NCBI GenBank assembly: GCA_023407175.1
Contig: JAEYMU010000058.1
Coordinates: forward strand, 87,513 to 151,512
Origin: Bacillota bacterium
GTDB taxonomy: Bacteria; Bacillota_A; Clostridia; Lachnospirales; Lachnospiraceae
Direction of reading: 5' to 3'
DNA: 64,000 bases
In this document: one piece after another, positions 54,843 through 64,000 of the stretch
Position numbering within the stretch: position 1 is the stretch's first letter
Layout of the letters: each line of letters begins with the position of its first letter
Notes under the pieces: generated by a model
Database searches by the model: none
What the model was told of the DNA's origin: nothing
Seen by the model: only the letters and a program-made list of their open reading frames with translations
Made by a program: the position numbers and the translations under genes

Positions 54843-56555
54843 ATGAGAACATTTTACAATATGAAAATAGGAGCGAAGCTGCTTCTGGGATTTATGCTCA
54901 TAGCTATCATAGCTGGAATTGTCGGAGGCATTGGCATCTACAATATTTATCAGGTGAATACAAAGGATCAGGAGCTTTATAATAACGTAACTGTACCGCT
55001 TTCCTATACAGCGGAAATGGCCAAGCTTTTTCAGAGCGTCCGGGCTGATATGAGAGATATGATATTAGAGTCAAACGAAGAGAATATCAATGCCGCATAC
55101 CAGGAAATCGAAGCTGCAATCGAGGAGCTGAACAGTAATTCCGAGGAATTCAGCAAAACAATTCTTTCACAGGAAATTCAGACGGCCTATGATGATTTTC
55201 AGGATACCAGGGCGGCTGTCCGCTCTTATCTGGATGAGCTATTGAAGCTTTGTCTGGAGAATAAGGATGAGGAAGCCTACGCCTTAATTACGGGTGATAT
55301 GAAAACTGCAACAGATAATGAGCAGGCAGCGATTGATAAGCTGGTGGAATTAAAGGTAAGTGCGGGTAAGGAACGTGCCGATGATAATGTAAAAACCGCA
55401 AATAGTGCTATGATACTTATGGTTGTTTCAGCCGGTATAGCTCTGTTCATAGCAATATTCCTGGGTATTGGTATCAGTAGCATCATAGGAAAACCGATTC
55501 GAAAGGTAGCCAGGGCGGCGGAGCAGATTGCAGAGGGTGATTTAGCCATTACGATTGATGTTGATACAAAGGATGAGGTAGGTGCCCTGGCGGCTTCCTT
55601 CCGAAAAATGACGGATAACTTAAATGAGGTTATGGCAAATATCAATGACGCCGCAATTCAGGTGGCATCAGGTGCGAAGCAGGTGTCAGATTCCAGCATG
55701 GTGCTGTCCCAGGGAGCAACGGAGCAGGCCAGCTCAGTGGAGGAGCTGTCCTCCTCCCTTGAGGAAATATCCTCACAGACAAAGCTCAATGCGGAAAATG
55801 CAGACCATGCCAACCAATTGGCAGAAACAGCGAAGAAAAATGCAGGTAACGGCAATGCAGAAATGAAGGAAATGCTGAAGGCTATGGAGGAAATCAACGA
55901 CTCCTCAAGTAATATATCAAAAATTATTAAGGTTATTGATGATATTGCCTTCCAGACAAATATTCTGGCGCTGAATGCAGCTGTAGAAGCGGCCAGAGCC
56001 GGACAGCATGGCAAGGGCTTTGCCGTCGTTGCGGAAGAGGTCAGAAATCTGGCGGCAAGGTCTGCCAAGGCTGCGAAGGAGACCACAGCCATGATTGAGG
56101 GTTCCATCAAAAAGGTAGAGGGCGGAACAAAGATAGCCAATCAGACAGCAGATGCACTGGTTCAGATTGTTGACAATATCACTAAGGTTGCCAGTCTGGT
56201 TGGAAATATTGCCATGGCTTCCAACGAACAGGCTGCGGGAATTGGCCAAGTGAACCAGGGAATTTTACAGGTATCAGACGTTATCCAGATGAATTCCTCC
56301 ACCTCAGAGGAAAGCGCGGCAGCCAGCGAAGAGCTTTCCAGTCAGGCAGAGATGCTTAAGGATCAGGTGGCCAAATTCAAGCTTCGAGGCAAAGCTGATT
56401 CAAGGCAAGCAGGTGGGAAGGAACAGTTAAGTCCCGGTGTCAGAAAGATGCTGGATAAGATGGGGAGCAAGGCTGCGGCGACTTCCTCATCCTTAGACAA
56501 ACAGGAAGGCAGCAAACGGATTGTTTTAAACTCCCAGGAGTTTGGAAAATATTAA
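54843..56555 (+). CDS. Methyl-accepting chemotaxis protein
   Basis: 570 residues: N-terminal TM (about 10-30), four-helix-bundle-like extracellular domain (about 35-185), second TM ([20 protein letters not shown]), HAMP, and a cytoplasmic coiled coil with the hairpin tip [32 protein letters not shown]. Methylation sites are plausible ([23 protein letters not shown]). The C-terminus lacks a recognisable pentapeptide tether. Probable partner of the CheA and CheW encoded beside it. Ligand unknown. Confidence 0.93.
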   Translation: MRTFYNMKIGAKLLLGFMLIAIIAGIVGGIGIYNIYQVNTKDQELYNNVTVPLSYTAEMAKLFQSVRADMRDMILESNEENINAAYQEIEAAIEELNSNSEEFSKTILSQEIQTAYDDFQDTRAAVRSYLDELLKLCLENKDEEAYALITGDMKTATDNEQAAIDKLVELKVSAGKERADDNVKTANSAMILMVVSAGIALFIAIFLGIGISSIIGKPIRKVARAAEQIAEGDLAITIDVDTKDEVGALAASFRKMTDNLNEVMANINDAAIQVASGAKQVSDSSMVLSQGATEQASSVEELSSSLEEISSQTKLNAENADHANQLAETAKKNAGNGNAEMKEMLKAMEEINDSSSNISKIIKVIDDIAFQTNILALNAAVEAARAGQHGKGFAVVAEEVRNLAARSAKAAKETTAMIEGSIKKVEGGTKIANQTADALVQIVDNITKVASLVGNIAMASNEQAAGIGQVNQGILQVSDVIQMNSSTSEESAAASEELSSQAEMLKDQVAKFKLRGKADSRQAGGKEQLSPGVRKMLDKMGSKAAATSSSLDKQEGSKRIVLNSQEFGKY

Positions 56556-56691
56556 GTAAAACAGACTGTCGGCTGCCGGGAAGGCAGCCGGCAGTTGGGC
56601 ATAAATTCCTTGATGACAAAAAAAACCCGGAAACCTATAATGTTTATAAAAAGGAAAATGTAAAATCAAAGGGGAGGCACGGGTAGTCAGT

Positions 56692-57288
56692 ATGAGGCCA
56701 AATATCAGTCAGAACAAAGAATTCATCGTCATTACGGCAATTGACCTGATTCATGAAAATGGAATCAATAATGTATCAACGAAGGAAATTGCAAGGAGGC
56801 TTGGGATTTCCGAAGCCCTCATTTTTAAGATATATCCAAAGAAAAATGACTTGTATATGGCTGTTTTAGACCATTTTTCCATCTATGACAAGGATGTATA
56901 TCAGACAGCCCAGGATAAATATGAGGATGCGGTAGAGGCCATCCTGTTCTATTTTCAGCGGTTTTTGATTTACTATGAGAATTATCCGGCTATCACTGCG
57001 GTATTTCAGATGATAGACTTTCAATGGGGAATACCTTTACTTGAAGACCGGGCAAGGGAAATATACCTGGGACGTATGGAACATGTGAAGCAGCTGGTAA
57101 TCCGCGCCCAGAAGGAGGGAAGCCTTAAGCAGTCGGTTGAGGCCGAAATAGTAGCAGATCTTCTTTTCTCTGCTTTCAAGGGTATATGTACGAAATGGAG
57201 ATTGATAAATTATGAATTTCCCTTAAAGGACAGGGCGGACCAGGCGATCCAGCTGCTTCTTGGGGCCGTAGCAATAAAGGAAAGATAA
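56692..57288 (+). CDS. TetR family regulator inside the chemosensory cluster
   Basis: 198 residues. HTH region NVSTKEIARRLGISEALIFKIYPKKNDLY, followed by an all-helical effector domain. It sits between the MCP and cheA genes in the same orientation, an unusual place for a transcription factor. The palindrome at 54271-54286 is a candidate operator, implying ligand-responsive expression of the cluster. Confidence 0.88.
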   Translation: MRPNISQNKEFIVITAIDLIHENGINNVSTKEIARRLGISEALIFKIYPKKNDLYMAVLDHFSIYDKDVYQTAQDKYEDAVEAILFYFQRFLIYYENYPAITAVFQMIDFQWGIPLLEDRAREIYLGRMEHVKQLVIRAQKEGSLKQSVEAEIVADLLFSAFKGICTKWRLINYEFPLKDRADQAIQLLLGAVAIKER

Positions 57289-57331
57289 CTTAGAGGCGAT
57301 GAATTAGTTTATTTTATATTGGGGGGATTGG

Positions 57332-59395
57332 ATGTCGGACTTGGCGAATAATGAGCAGATGCTGGATATGTATCTGTTTGAAACGAATCAGAACATAGAA
57401 CAGTTGGAAAATTGTATTCTGGACACTGAGAAATCGAAGGGTTATTCCCAGAATGCGATCAATGAAATATTTCGTATCATGCATACCATCAAGGGCTCGT
57501 CAGCGATGATGCTGTTTAACGGCATTGCAAATATAGCCCATGGCATGGAGGACTTGTTTTATTTTATCCGGGAACAAAAGCCACAGGAGGTTAATACGGA
57601 GGAGTTGTCCGATTTGCTCCTGGAGGGAGTAGATTTTATAAAAATTGAGCTGGAGAAGATCAAATGCCATGAATTTGAGGAGGTTAACTGCTCCGCTCTG
57701 ATGAATAAGATAAAAAGCTTCCTGACGGATTTAAAGGCCAGGAATAAATCGGAGGCGGTTAGTGAAAGACCGGCCGAGAAGGAGAAGCGTCAGTATTATA
57801 TTATTCCGGATAAACCTGTAAAAAAGGGCGCTGTCTCCTGCTATAAGGCAGGGGTGTTTTTTGAAGACGGCTGTGAGATGGAGAATATCAGGGCCTATAC
57901 GGTTGTACATACTCTGAAGACAGAGGTAAATGAGCTCTTTTACCAGCCGGGTGACCTTATGGAGAATGAGAACAGTATCCAGGAGATCAGAGAAAAAGGC
58001 TTCTGGCTTTATTTTAAAACAGAAAAAAGCGAGCTTGAGATAAAGGAAGTATTCAACGAGGCATTTCTAATAAGAAAACTTGAGCTGAAAAAGTTAAGCG
58101 GTGAGGAGGAATTTCAACAACTGCTTGCCCAGGAGGAAAAACAAACTCCCGCCGGGGATAATGAGATTAAGATTCCAGTCATAAAAACAGGTGCGGAGCA
58201 GGAGAAGGAGATCCACACCTCCTCCCTGGGACAAAATATTATCAGTGTGAATGTAACAAAACTGGACAAGCTGATGGATCTGGTTGGTGAGATGGTGATA
58301 TCAGAGGCACTTGTAACCCAGAATCCGGATTTGACAGAGATTGAGGATTTGGATAATTTTCAGAAGGCGGCAAGGCAGCATCATAAAATTATCTGTGAGG
58401 TACAGGACCTGGTGATGTCAATCCGGATGGTTCCGCTGGCGGCCTCCTTTCATAAGATGCACCGTCTGGTCAGGGATATGAATAAGAAGCTGCAAAAAGA
58501 GACAGAGCTGGTTTTGGTTGGTGAGGAAACTGAGGTAGATAAGAATATTATTGAGCACATATCCGACCCGCTGATGCATCTGGTAAGAAACTGCATCGAC
58601 CATGGTATTGAGCCGCCCCAGGAAAGAGAAGCGCTGGGAAAGAAGAGAGAGGGCCGGGTAGTTATTGAAGCAAGAAATGCCGGCAGTGATGTTATCATAC
58701 AGATTAAGGATGACGGCCGAGGCTTAAGCAAGAGAAAGATACTGGAAAAGGCCAGGGAAAACGGCCTGGTTATTAAACCGGAGAATGATATGACAGAGCG
58801 GGAGATATTCAATCTGATCCTGCTTCCCGGCTTTTCTACCAAGGATAAGGTCAGCGAATACAGCGGCAGAGGCGTTGGTATGGATGTCGTTACCAGGAAT
58901 ATCGAAACAATCGGCGGTAATGTCGTGATTGACAGCAGCGAGGGGAAGGGAACCTGTATCACCTTAAAGATACCCCTGACGCTGGCGATTATTGACGGAA
59001 TGAATATTAGGGTAGGAGAATCCAGGTATACCATACCGTTAACAACGATTAAAGAATCCTTTCGTCCGAGCAGCTCGGATGTTATTGTCGATCCGGACGG
59101 CAATGAGATGATTATGGTACGGGGCAACTGCTATAATATTATGCGGCTGCACCGGATCTATGATGTAAGAACGGATATTACGGAATTTACGGAAGGCATC
59201 CTGATCATGGTTGAGCAGGATGAAAAAATCTGCTGTTTGTTTGCCGACGAGCTGTTAGGACAGCAGCAGGTAGTGGTGAAGACACTGCCGGAATATATCA
59301 AAAATATCAGGAAAATACAAGGCATATCAGGCTGTACCCTGTTGGGTGACGGAAGTATCAGCTTAATACTGGATATTGCCGGGCTTGCAGGCTAG
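57332..59395 (+). CDS. cheA: Chemotaxis histidine kinase CheA
   Basis: 687 residues. P1 Hpt domain with phosphoacceptor His51 in FRIMHTIKGSSAMML; a middle region (about 135-300) of low similarity that may act as P2; P3 dimerisation around TKLDKLMDLVGEMVISEAL; P4 ATPase (HLVRNCIDHGIEPP, DDGRGL, GRGVGMDVV); P5 CheW-like end (TIPLTTIKESF to SLILDIAGLAG). Length normal. The cluster lacks cheY, cheB, cheR, cheC and cheD, so methylation adaptation would need genes elsewhere. Confidence 0.94.
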   Translation: MSDLANNEQMLDMYLFETNQNIEQLENCILDTEKSKGYSQNAINEIFRIMHTIKGSSAMMLFNGIANIAHGMEDLFYFIREQKPQEVNTEELSDLLLEGVDFIKIELEKIKCHEFEEVNCSALMNKIKSFLTDLKARNKSEAVSERPAEKEKRQYYIIPDKPVKKGAVSCYKAGVFFEDGCEMENIRAYTVVHTLKTEVNELFYQPGDLMENENSIQEIREKGFWLYFKTEKSELEIKEVFNEAFLIRKLELKKLSGEEEFQQLLAQEEKQTPAGDNEIKIPVIKTGAEQEKEIHTSSLGQNIISVNVTKLDKLMDLVGEMVISEALVTQNPDLTEIEDLDNFQKAARQHHKIICEVQDLVMSIRMVPLAASFHKMHRLVRDMNKKLQKETELVLVGEETEVDKNIIEHISDPLMHLVRNCIDHGIEPPQEREALGKKREGRVVIEARNAGSDVIIQIKDDGRGLSKRKILEKARENGLVIKPENDMTEREIFNLILLPGFSTKDKVSEYSGRGVGMDVVTRNIETIGGNVVIDSSEGKGTCITLKIPLTLAIIDGMNIRVGESRYTIPLTTIKESFRPSSSDVIVDPDGNEMIMVRGNCYNIMRLHRIYDVRTDITEFTEGILIMVEQDEKICCLFADELLGQQQVVVKTLPEYIKNIRKIQGISGCTLLGDGSISLILDIAGLAG

Positions 59396-59461
59396 GGAAG
59401 CACTGTTTTAATCAGCGCTTCCCTAGTACACCGGAAAGTGTTTGAAAAGGGGGAGACTGCC

Positions 59462-61801
59462 GTGTGTGATCAGACGGAAACGAAGTTAAGGAATGATAAC
59501 AGCCGCTTACTTGCTACGCTGACCTGCATCGGGGATGGAGTCATTACCACTGATGTAAATGAAAACATTGATTTTATTAACAGTTCTGCAGAAGCATTAA
59601 CTCAGTGGAGATGCTCCGAAGTGGTGGGTAAGCACATTGACCAGGTTTTTCCGCTGATTAACATGGGCACTATGGAGCCAGTCAGGAGCCCGGTAGAAGA
59701 GGTACTTGCCTATGGACTTAAAATCGGTTTAAAAAGAAATACAGCTTTGGTGACAAAGGGTAATTATAAGCTGTATATTTCCGCCAGCTGTTCTCCCATC
59801 CGTGACGAAGAGGATAATATATGTGGATGTGTGATTGTATTTCGTGATATCACGAGAATAAGGACCATGGAGGAAGAAATCAAGACGGAGCGGAATAATC
59901 TGCGCCTTACCATTGAAGCAATTCCCGCAGGGATTATTCTGGTTGACAGGAATAAGATAATCAAGCAAATAAATGCGCAGCTGCAGGAGATTCTCAGCCA
60001 TGATCAGTCGATGATCATAAACCGGAAGCTGGGAGAGGGTCTTAACTGCATTAACAGCCTGGAGTTGGGGTGTGAGAATGGGGAAAAGTGCGGTCAATGT
60101 GAGCTTAGAAAAAGGATTAATGAGGTACTTAGCTCCGGTAACTCCTGTAATGATGTAATCCTGCAGCATACCATTATAAAAAATGGCGTGGAGAGCTCCC
60201 CCTGGCTTAAGATGAATTTTGTTCCCGTTACCATTGCAGGCGATAAATATGTTATGATTGTAATGGACGATATTACAGAATTAAAAAAGCGGGAAGAGCA
60301 GTTAATTAGAATGAAGGAGGCGGCAGAGGCAGCCAACAAGGCAAAAAGTGAATTTCTGGCGAACATGAGCCATGAAATTCGTACGCCGATTAACGGTATC
60401 ACCGGTATGATTGACCTGACGCTGTTATCCTCCTTAGAGGAGGAGCAGAGACACAATCTGGGAGCCGCCAAAAAATGTGCGGATTCACTCTTACACATTA
60501 TCAATGATATATTGGATTATTCCAAGCTGGAGGCGGGCAAATTCAAGATAGTAAATTCGGATTTTAATATGGATTATCTTATGGAGGAGATAAAAAACCT
60601 TCATCTGATGAGGGTAAGGGAAAAAGGCTTAAGCCTGAATTTTATCATACCTTCGAATTTGCCGGATTACCTATATGGCGATTATAACAGATTGCAGCAG
60701 GTCATTAATAATCTGATTAATAATGCGGTGAAATTTACCGATACCGGGGAGATAACCGTCAAGGTAAAGGAAATCTCAAGAAACGGGAAGACAATAACCC
60801 TACAATATACGGTTAAGGATACTGGAATAGGAATTTCCCGGGAGAATATAAATAAGCTGTTCAAAAGCTTCAGCCAGATCGACGGTACCTTCACCAGAAA
60901 GCATGGCGGAACGGGACTGGGATTAATCATCAGCAAGCAGCTGGTTGAAATGATGGGCGGAAGTATCTGGATTGAGAGCGAGGAAGGAAAAGGAAGTGCC
61001 TTCATCTTTACCATCCCCTTTCAGATATCCGAGGTTAACAGGGCGGCACAAGCAGATAAGGAAGCCTATGAATCCAGGGATAAATATGATATTCTGCTAG
61101 CAGAGGATGATCCGATTAATCAGACCTTTCTTTCAGGAATCCTTACGAAAAAAGGACACAGGGTTGTGGTCGCAAACAATGGAGAAGAAGCCTTCGAGGC
61201 ATATAAATCCGGTAAATTTGATTTGATTCTTATGGATATTCTTATGCCTTCGGTAGATGGGGTGGAGGCTCTTAAGCGTATTCGCGAATACGAAGGTAGC
61301 AGAGGACATATCCCGGTAATAGCCCTTACGGCCTTTGCATTAATTGGGGACAGGGAAAAATATATCAAGCTTGGTATGGATGAATATATCTCCAAGCCGG
61401 TGAACCTGGATGAATTGCTGTTTATAATGGACAGAGTGGTTTCCTTAAAGGAACAGGATGCCGATTTCTCGGAAAAGCCAATGATTAATGAGAACGGTGA
61501 GATAATCTTTGTAAGCAGCAAAAACACCTTAACTCTTGAGGACTTATCCGTTATTATTCCAGAGGCGGATACCCTGCTGAAAGAATTGCTGGACATGGCA
61601 TCCTTGAATGACAGCTATAAAATCGAGGAGCTGATACATCGCATCAAGGAGCTGTTTGAACGGCTGGACAGTCAGGAATTGAAGGATCTGGCTTTTAAAA
61701 CCGAGCTGTCCGTACGCAAGGGTAATTTATACAATGTCCTAAGCAATGCCGAGGTCATGAGAAACGAGCTGGAAATATTAAAAAAATCTTGGAATATCTA
61801 A
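59462..61801 (+). CDS. Hybrid sensor histidine kinase with two PAS domains
   Basis: About 779 residues from the GTG at 59462 (GGGGGAG upstream). No transmembrane segment: a cytosolic sensor. Two PAS domains (about 15-135 and 145-270), the second with a Cys cluster ([18 protein letters not shown]). Histidine kinase core: [19 protein letters not shown] (H-box), [36 protein letters not shown]-terminal receiver with [13 protein letters not shown]. The last ~100 residues are helical and could be an Hpt-like tail but lack a clear HxxKG. Placed directly behind cheA, so it may feed the same or a parallel pathway. Confidence 0.9.
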   Translation: MCDQTETKLRNDNSRLLATLTCIGDGVITTDVNENIDFINSSAEALTQWRCSEVVGKHIDQVFPLINMGTMEPVRSPVEEVLAYGLKIGLKRNTALVTKGNYKLYISASCSPIRDEEDNICGCVIVFRDITRIRTMEEEIKTERNNLRLTIEAIPAGIILVDRNKIIKQINAQLQEILSHDQSMIINRKLGEGLNCINSLELGCENGEKCGQCELRKRINEVLSSGNSCNDVILQHTIIKNGVESSPWLKMNFVPVTIAGDKYVMIVMDDITELKKREEQLIRMKEAAEAANKAKSEFLANMSHEIRTPINGITGMIDLTLLSSLEEEQRHNLGAAKKCADSLLHIINDILDYSKLEAGKFKIVNSDFNMDYLMEEIKNLHLMRVREKGLSLNFIIPSNLPDYLYGDYNRLQQVINNLINNAVKFTDTGEITVKVKEISRNGKTITLQYTVKDTGIGISRENINKLFKSFSQIDGTFTRKHGGTGLGLIISKQLVEMMGGSIWIESEEGKGSAFIFTIPFQISEVNRAAQADKEAYESRDKYDILLAEDDPINQTFLSGILTKKGHRVVVANNGEEAFEAYKSGKFDLILMDILMPSVDGVEALKRIREYEGSRGHIPVIALTAFALIGDREKYIKLGMDEYISKPVNLDELLFIMDRVVSLKEQDADFSEKPMINENGEIIFVSSKNTLTLEDLSVIIPEADTLLKELLDMASLNDSYKIEELIHRIKELFERLDSQELKDLAFKTELSVRKGNLYNVLSNAEVMRNELEILKKSWNI

Positions 61802-61821
61802 TAGGAGAATGGGAGGTTAGG

Positions 61822-62232
61822 ATGCTAAAGATACTAATTGCAGAGGACGATTTGACAAGCCGTATGTTTTTAAGCTCTTTTTTGTCGCAGTACGGTGATT
61901 GTGATGTGGTAATTGATGGGATGGAGGCGATTGACGCCTATATGATTTCCATGCGGGAAAAAAAGCCTTATGATCTGATCTGTCTGGATATTATGATGCC
62001 AAAGCTGGATGGGGTCAAGGTGTTAAAGGCAATACGGGAGATAGAAAAGAATAAGTTCATTCTGCCGGAGAAAAGAGTGAAAATCATAATGACGACGGCT
62101 CTGTCGGAAGCAGAGCTGGTACAGGAAGCCTTTCAATACGGCTGCGAGGCCTATGCATCAAAGCCAATTAAGACGGATAAATTTATTGAGGCGATGCAAA
62201 AGATCGGACTGATCGCCGGCAGCGAAGCGTAA
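61822..62232 (+). CDS. Stand-alone response regulator (CheY-like)
   Basis: 136 residues: MLKILIAEDDLTSRMFLSSF, phosphoacceptor in DLICLDIMMPKLDGV, Thr in IIMTTALSEAEL and Lys in YASKPIKTDKF. No output domain. ATG 61822 has GGGAGG upstream. The final gene of the chemosensory operon. It may be the output of cheA or of the hybrid kinase; binding partners cannot be read. Confidence 0.92.
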   Translation: MLKILIAEDDLTSRMFLSSFLSQYGDCDVVIDGMEAIDAYMISMREKKPYDLICLDIMMPKLDGVKVLKAIREIEKNKFILPEKRVKIIMTTALSEAELVQEAFQYGCEAYASKPIKTDKFIEAMQKIGLIAGSEA

Positions 62233-62281
62233 GCCGGGCTGTCTGTGCCGGTAACCGGAGATTCAAGCGGAAAATCGATAG

Positions 62282-62328
62282 GAGGGTGCCTCAAAGGTCA
62301 GACTGTGTGTGATCTTTGGGGCACCCTC
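62282..62328. terminator. Stem-loop after the response regulator
   Basis: GAGGGTGCCTCAAAGGTCA (62282-62300) is nearly complementary to TGATCTTTGGGGCACCCTC (62310-62328). The following T-run is short. It lies between convergent transcripts and probably ends the chemosensory operon. It shares GTGCCTCAAA with the stem at 1176. Confidence 0.7.
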
Positions 62329-62362
62329 TTTGCGAAAGCGTAACAGGAGGCACGGCCTTTTG

Positions 62363-62533
62363 TCAGTGTGATACCTTACTCTCCTCCTGTTCCCCTTCCT
62401 TTACGATCTCATCCAGAACATTAATCAGGTCATGGATGGTGTAAAGCTGAACATTTCGTTCCAAAATACTATTTTTTAATTCAGTGGATAATGTTTCGAA
62501 TTTATCCTTAATTGCCGGAGCTACATATGACAT
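62363..62533 (-). CDS. 56-residue conserved-looking small protein
   Basis: Short gene on the minus strand: ATG at 62533 with GAGGTGAT upstream, reading MSYVAPAIKDKFETLSTELK and ending in acidic ...EGEQEESKVSH before TGA. The body is a predicted amphipathic helical hairpin (NSILERNVQLYTIHDLINVL). Strong RBS, coding-like composition and a compact helical design suggest a real gene. I believe similar small proteins occur in Clostridia, but that is recollection and no function can be given. The glycosyltransferase gene lies upstream in the same direction. Confidence 0.7.
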   Translation of the reverse strand: MSYVAPAIKDKFETLSTELKNSILERNVQLYTIHDLINVLDEIVKEGEQEESKVSH

Positions 62534-62586
62534 ACAATCACCTCAGGGATAGATTATCCGAAAAAAACAAAAATATGTATTTCGGA

Positions 62587-63645
62587 TTACGAATTTATAT
62601 TTCCCGGGTTTTGTACCGCTTCCTCCGCCGATTTCTTTTTAAAAATAATTTTACGCTGCACGGTATAGCTGAAGGAGAACAGAATACATTCTGTCAGTAT
62701 TTTACTGAGGAGCAGGGACAAGCCGATTGTCTCATTCAGCAGGGACAGCAGCAGATAATTACAGCCCATAATTATAAAAACCAATACATAGTATTGAAGC
62801 AGGGTTGCCGATTTTCTGCCCTTTTGCTCATTGAATACGAGATTACGGTTCAGCGCGTAATTGGTCAGGGAGCTGGCAATTCTCGCACCTGCAACCGCGA
62901 GCAGCAGATTACCGGTAAGATGCTTTAGCAGGAATAACAATCCGAAATCAAGGACGGCGCAGGTAAGGGAGGAGAGGCTGAATTTTAAAATTGGGAGGTA
63001 AATCCGGATGGAGTCCTTAACAGGATTAAAATGGGAGCCCTCATTATTATTTTCATAAATTGTTTCAATCGGTATGCAGTTAAAGCCATACCCTGCTTTT
63101 TTGGCCTCAAGAAGCTGGTTCATTTCATATTCATAACGGTTTCCCTTTAATTGTACCAGCCAGGGAAGCATGGGAGCGGAAAAACCTCTTAGACCGGTCT
63201 GGGTGTCACTAATTTTATTTCCTGTGATCAGGGTAAAGACAGCCCGTGTTATTTTGTTCCCAAACATGCTTTTAAATGGAACCTTCCCTACGAATTTCCG
63301 ACAGCCAAGTATGATAGAACGGGGGGTCAGTAATACTGCCTCCGCTACCTTTTTGATATCCTTCCAGGTGTGCTGTCCGTCACAGTCGGCGCAGATAAAA
63401 CCTTCTTTACTCTCTGCTTCCAGAAGATAGCGGAAGGCAGTCTTTAATGCGGCGCCCTTGCCCTGGTTTATCTCATGGGTCAAAACAGTACAGCCAGCCC
63501 TTCTTGCACCTTCAAAGACCGGGATACAAGCCGGATCGCTTCCGTCATTGACCAGAATAATCCCGTAATCACTGTTGCTCTTTATCTCATCAATCAATTT
63601 TAATACCCGGTTGTCCGGCTGGTAAGCCGGAATAACGATCTGCAT
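62587..63645 (-). CDS. Family 2 glycosyltransferase fused to a GtrA-like membrane domain
   Basis: 352 residues. The GT-A domain (about 1-225) shows MQIVIPAYQPDNRVLKLIDE, IILVNDGSDP, NQGKGAALKTAFRYLL, ADCDGQH (DxD-type) and DTQTGLRGFSAPML, as in dolichyl-phosphate-type GT2 enzymes. The C-terminal third has four transmembrane segments of GtrA/DPMS type (FSLSSLTCAVLDFGLLFLL; RIASSLTNYALNRNLVF). Such fusions make polyprenyl-phosphate sugars and may flip them. The substrate sugar is unknown. Probably transcribed with the small gene at 62363. Confidence 0.9.
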   Translation of the reverse strand: MQIVIPAYQPDNRVLKLIDEIKSNSDYGIILVNDGSDPACIPVFEGARRAGCTVLTHEINQGKGAALKTAFRYLLEAESKEGFICADCDGQHTWKDIKKVAEAVLLTPRSIILGCRKFVGKVPFKSMFGNKITRAVFTLITGNKISDTQTGLRGFSAPMLPWLVQLKGNRYEYEMNQLLEAKKAGYGFNCIPIETIYENNNEGSHFNPVKDSIRIYLPILKFSLSSLTCAVLDFGLLFLLKHLTGNLLLAVAGARIASSLTNYALNRNLVFNEQKGRKSATLLQYYVLVFIIMGCNYLLLSLLNETIGLSLLLSKILTECILFSFSYTVQRKIIFKKKSAEEAVQNPGNINS

Positions 63646-64000
63646 GAAACCACCTCGCTCATAATTATTATATCTGTAGTCAGGTATCTGATTATCCCTG
63701 CAGAGAGGGATGAAAAATCAGATATGTTGATTTAATAGGGATAGGATAACATGAAAATGTGTAAATTTGATTATCAATTTATATAGTTTTTGTGATGAAT
63801 CGAATCCATTGCAATACTTGACACGATTGTACCATAGTTACGCAGATTAGGAACTCAAGGATTTCATCCTTTCGTTCACGTTGCACTTATCCATGCAATT
63901 CATGACATTTATTCAAGCAAGCTTGAAAAATGCCCTGAATCACATGGACTAATCTGCTTTTCCTGCGTTGGTGACATCATTACGCAGATTAGGAACTCAA
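63646..64000. other. Window-edge region with a 21-bp direct repeat
   Basis: No gene I can support. TTACGCAGATTAGGAACTCAA is present at 63838-63858 and again at 63980-64000, 142 bp apart, the second copy cut by the window end. Between them, CTAATCTGC near 63949 is complementary to part of the repeat, so the second copy can form a hairpin. It may be the edge of an insertion element or of a longer tandem array lying downstream. Confidence 0.55.

Overview
The window reads as chromosome of a low- to mid-GC anaerobic Firmicute, most likely a plant-fibre-degrading member of the Lachnospiraceae (Clostridium cluster XIVa, Lachnoclostridium/Anaerocolumna-like). Pointers are AGGAGG-type ribosome binding sites, strong sigma-A promoters, a T-box leader in front of cysE-cysS, a GGGtGRT/NifU-like pair, and a secreted GH26 mannanase carrying X2 and CBM3 modules. 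This placement is inference from gene content; no 16S gene is present.

Layout. 1-8.3 kb: the 3' part of a HelD/UvrD-type helicase gene, tRNA-Val and tRNA-Met, ispF, a cysteine T-box with cysE-cysS-mrnC, a DUF4349-type lipoprotein gene and dinB. 8.5-17.6 kb: a small secreted orphan, a MerR-controlled ABC-2 exporter on the minus strand, and a five-gene oligopeptide/dipeptide ABC importer. 17.8-21.2 kb: nucleoside salvage (deoD, deoC, cdd) followed by glyA. 21.4-28.7 kb: an ABM-like protein, a membrane Ntn-hydrolase, an alpha/beta hydrolase, and a two-component system next to an ABC-2 exporter. 28.8-34.6 kb: a candidate peptide natural-product (RiPP) locus. 34.6-43.3 kb: LUD and DegV proteins, topB, glmS, a hexapeptide transferase and the NifU-like/GGGtGRT pair. 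43.3-50.2 kb: an AT-rich accessory patch with a toxin-antitoxin pair whose toxin is frameshifted, a duplicated gene end beside an IS21-like terminus, an HsdR-N-type nuclease, a DNA adenine methylase relic, a TetR-acyltransferase unit and dcd. 50.2-64 kb: a second acyltransferase, the GH26 mannanase, a chemosensory cluster (cheW, MCP, TetR, cheA, hybrid kinase, response regulator), a 56-residue gene and a GT2-GtrA fusion.

The most interesting region is 28.8-34.6 kb. A 93-residue double-glycine precursor sits in front of a radical SAM/SPASM maturase and a 22-residue Nif11 leader fragment. About 3 kb away lies a 144-residue Nif11-type precursor whose core has three CxC motifs. Both precursor units are preceded by the same 45-bp promoter architecture: three direct repeats (TGTCG, TGTTA, TGTTA) at identical spacing, then TATAAT with no good -35. 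Between them is a divergent 951-residue STAND ATPase with a C-terminal winged-helix/BTAD module, a plausible activator of both. I infer a two-precursor RiPP regulon; the product and chemistry cannot be read from sequence.

Other points of note are tandem GGAGG...CCTCC hairpin arrays upstream of cdd and of the hexapeptide transferase gene, two clusters of short hairpins (1640-1739 and 8351-8472), and textbook operator/promoter pairs for the MerR and TetR regulators.
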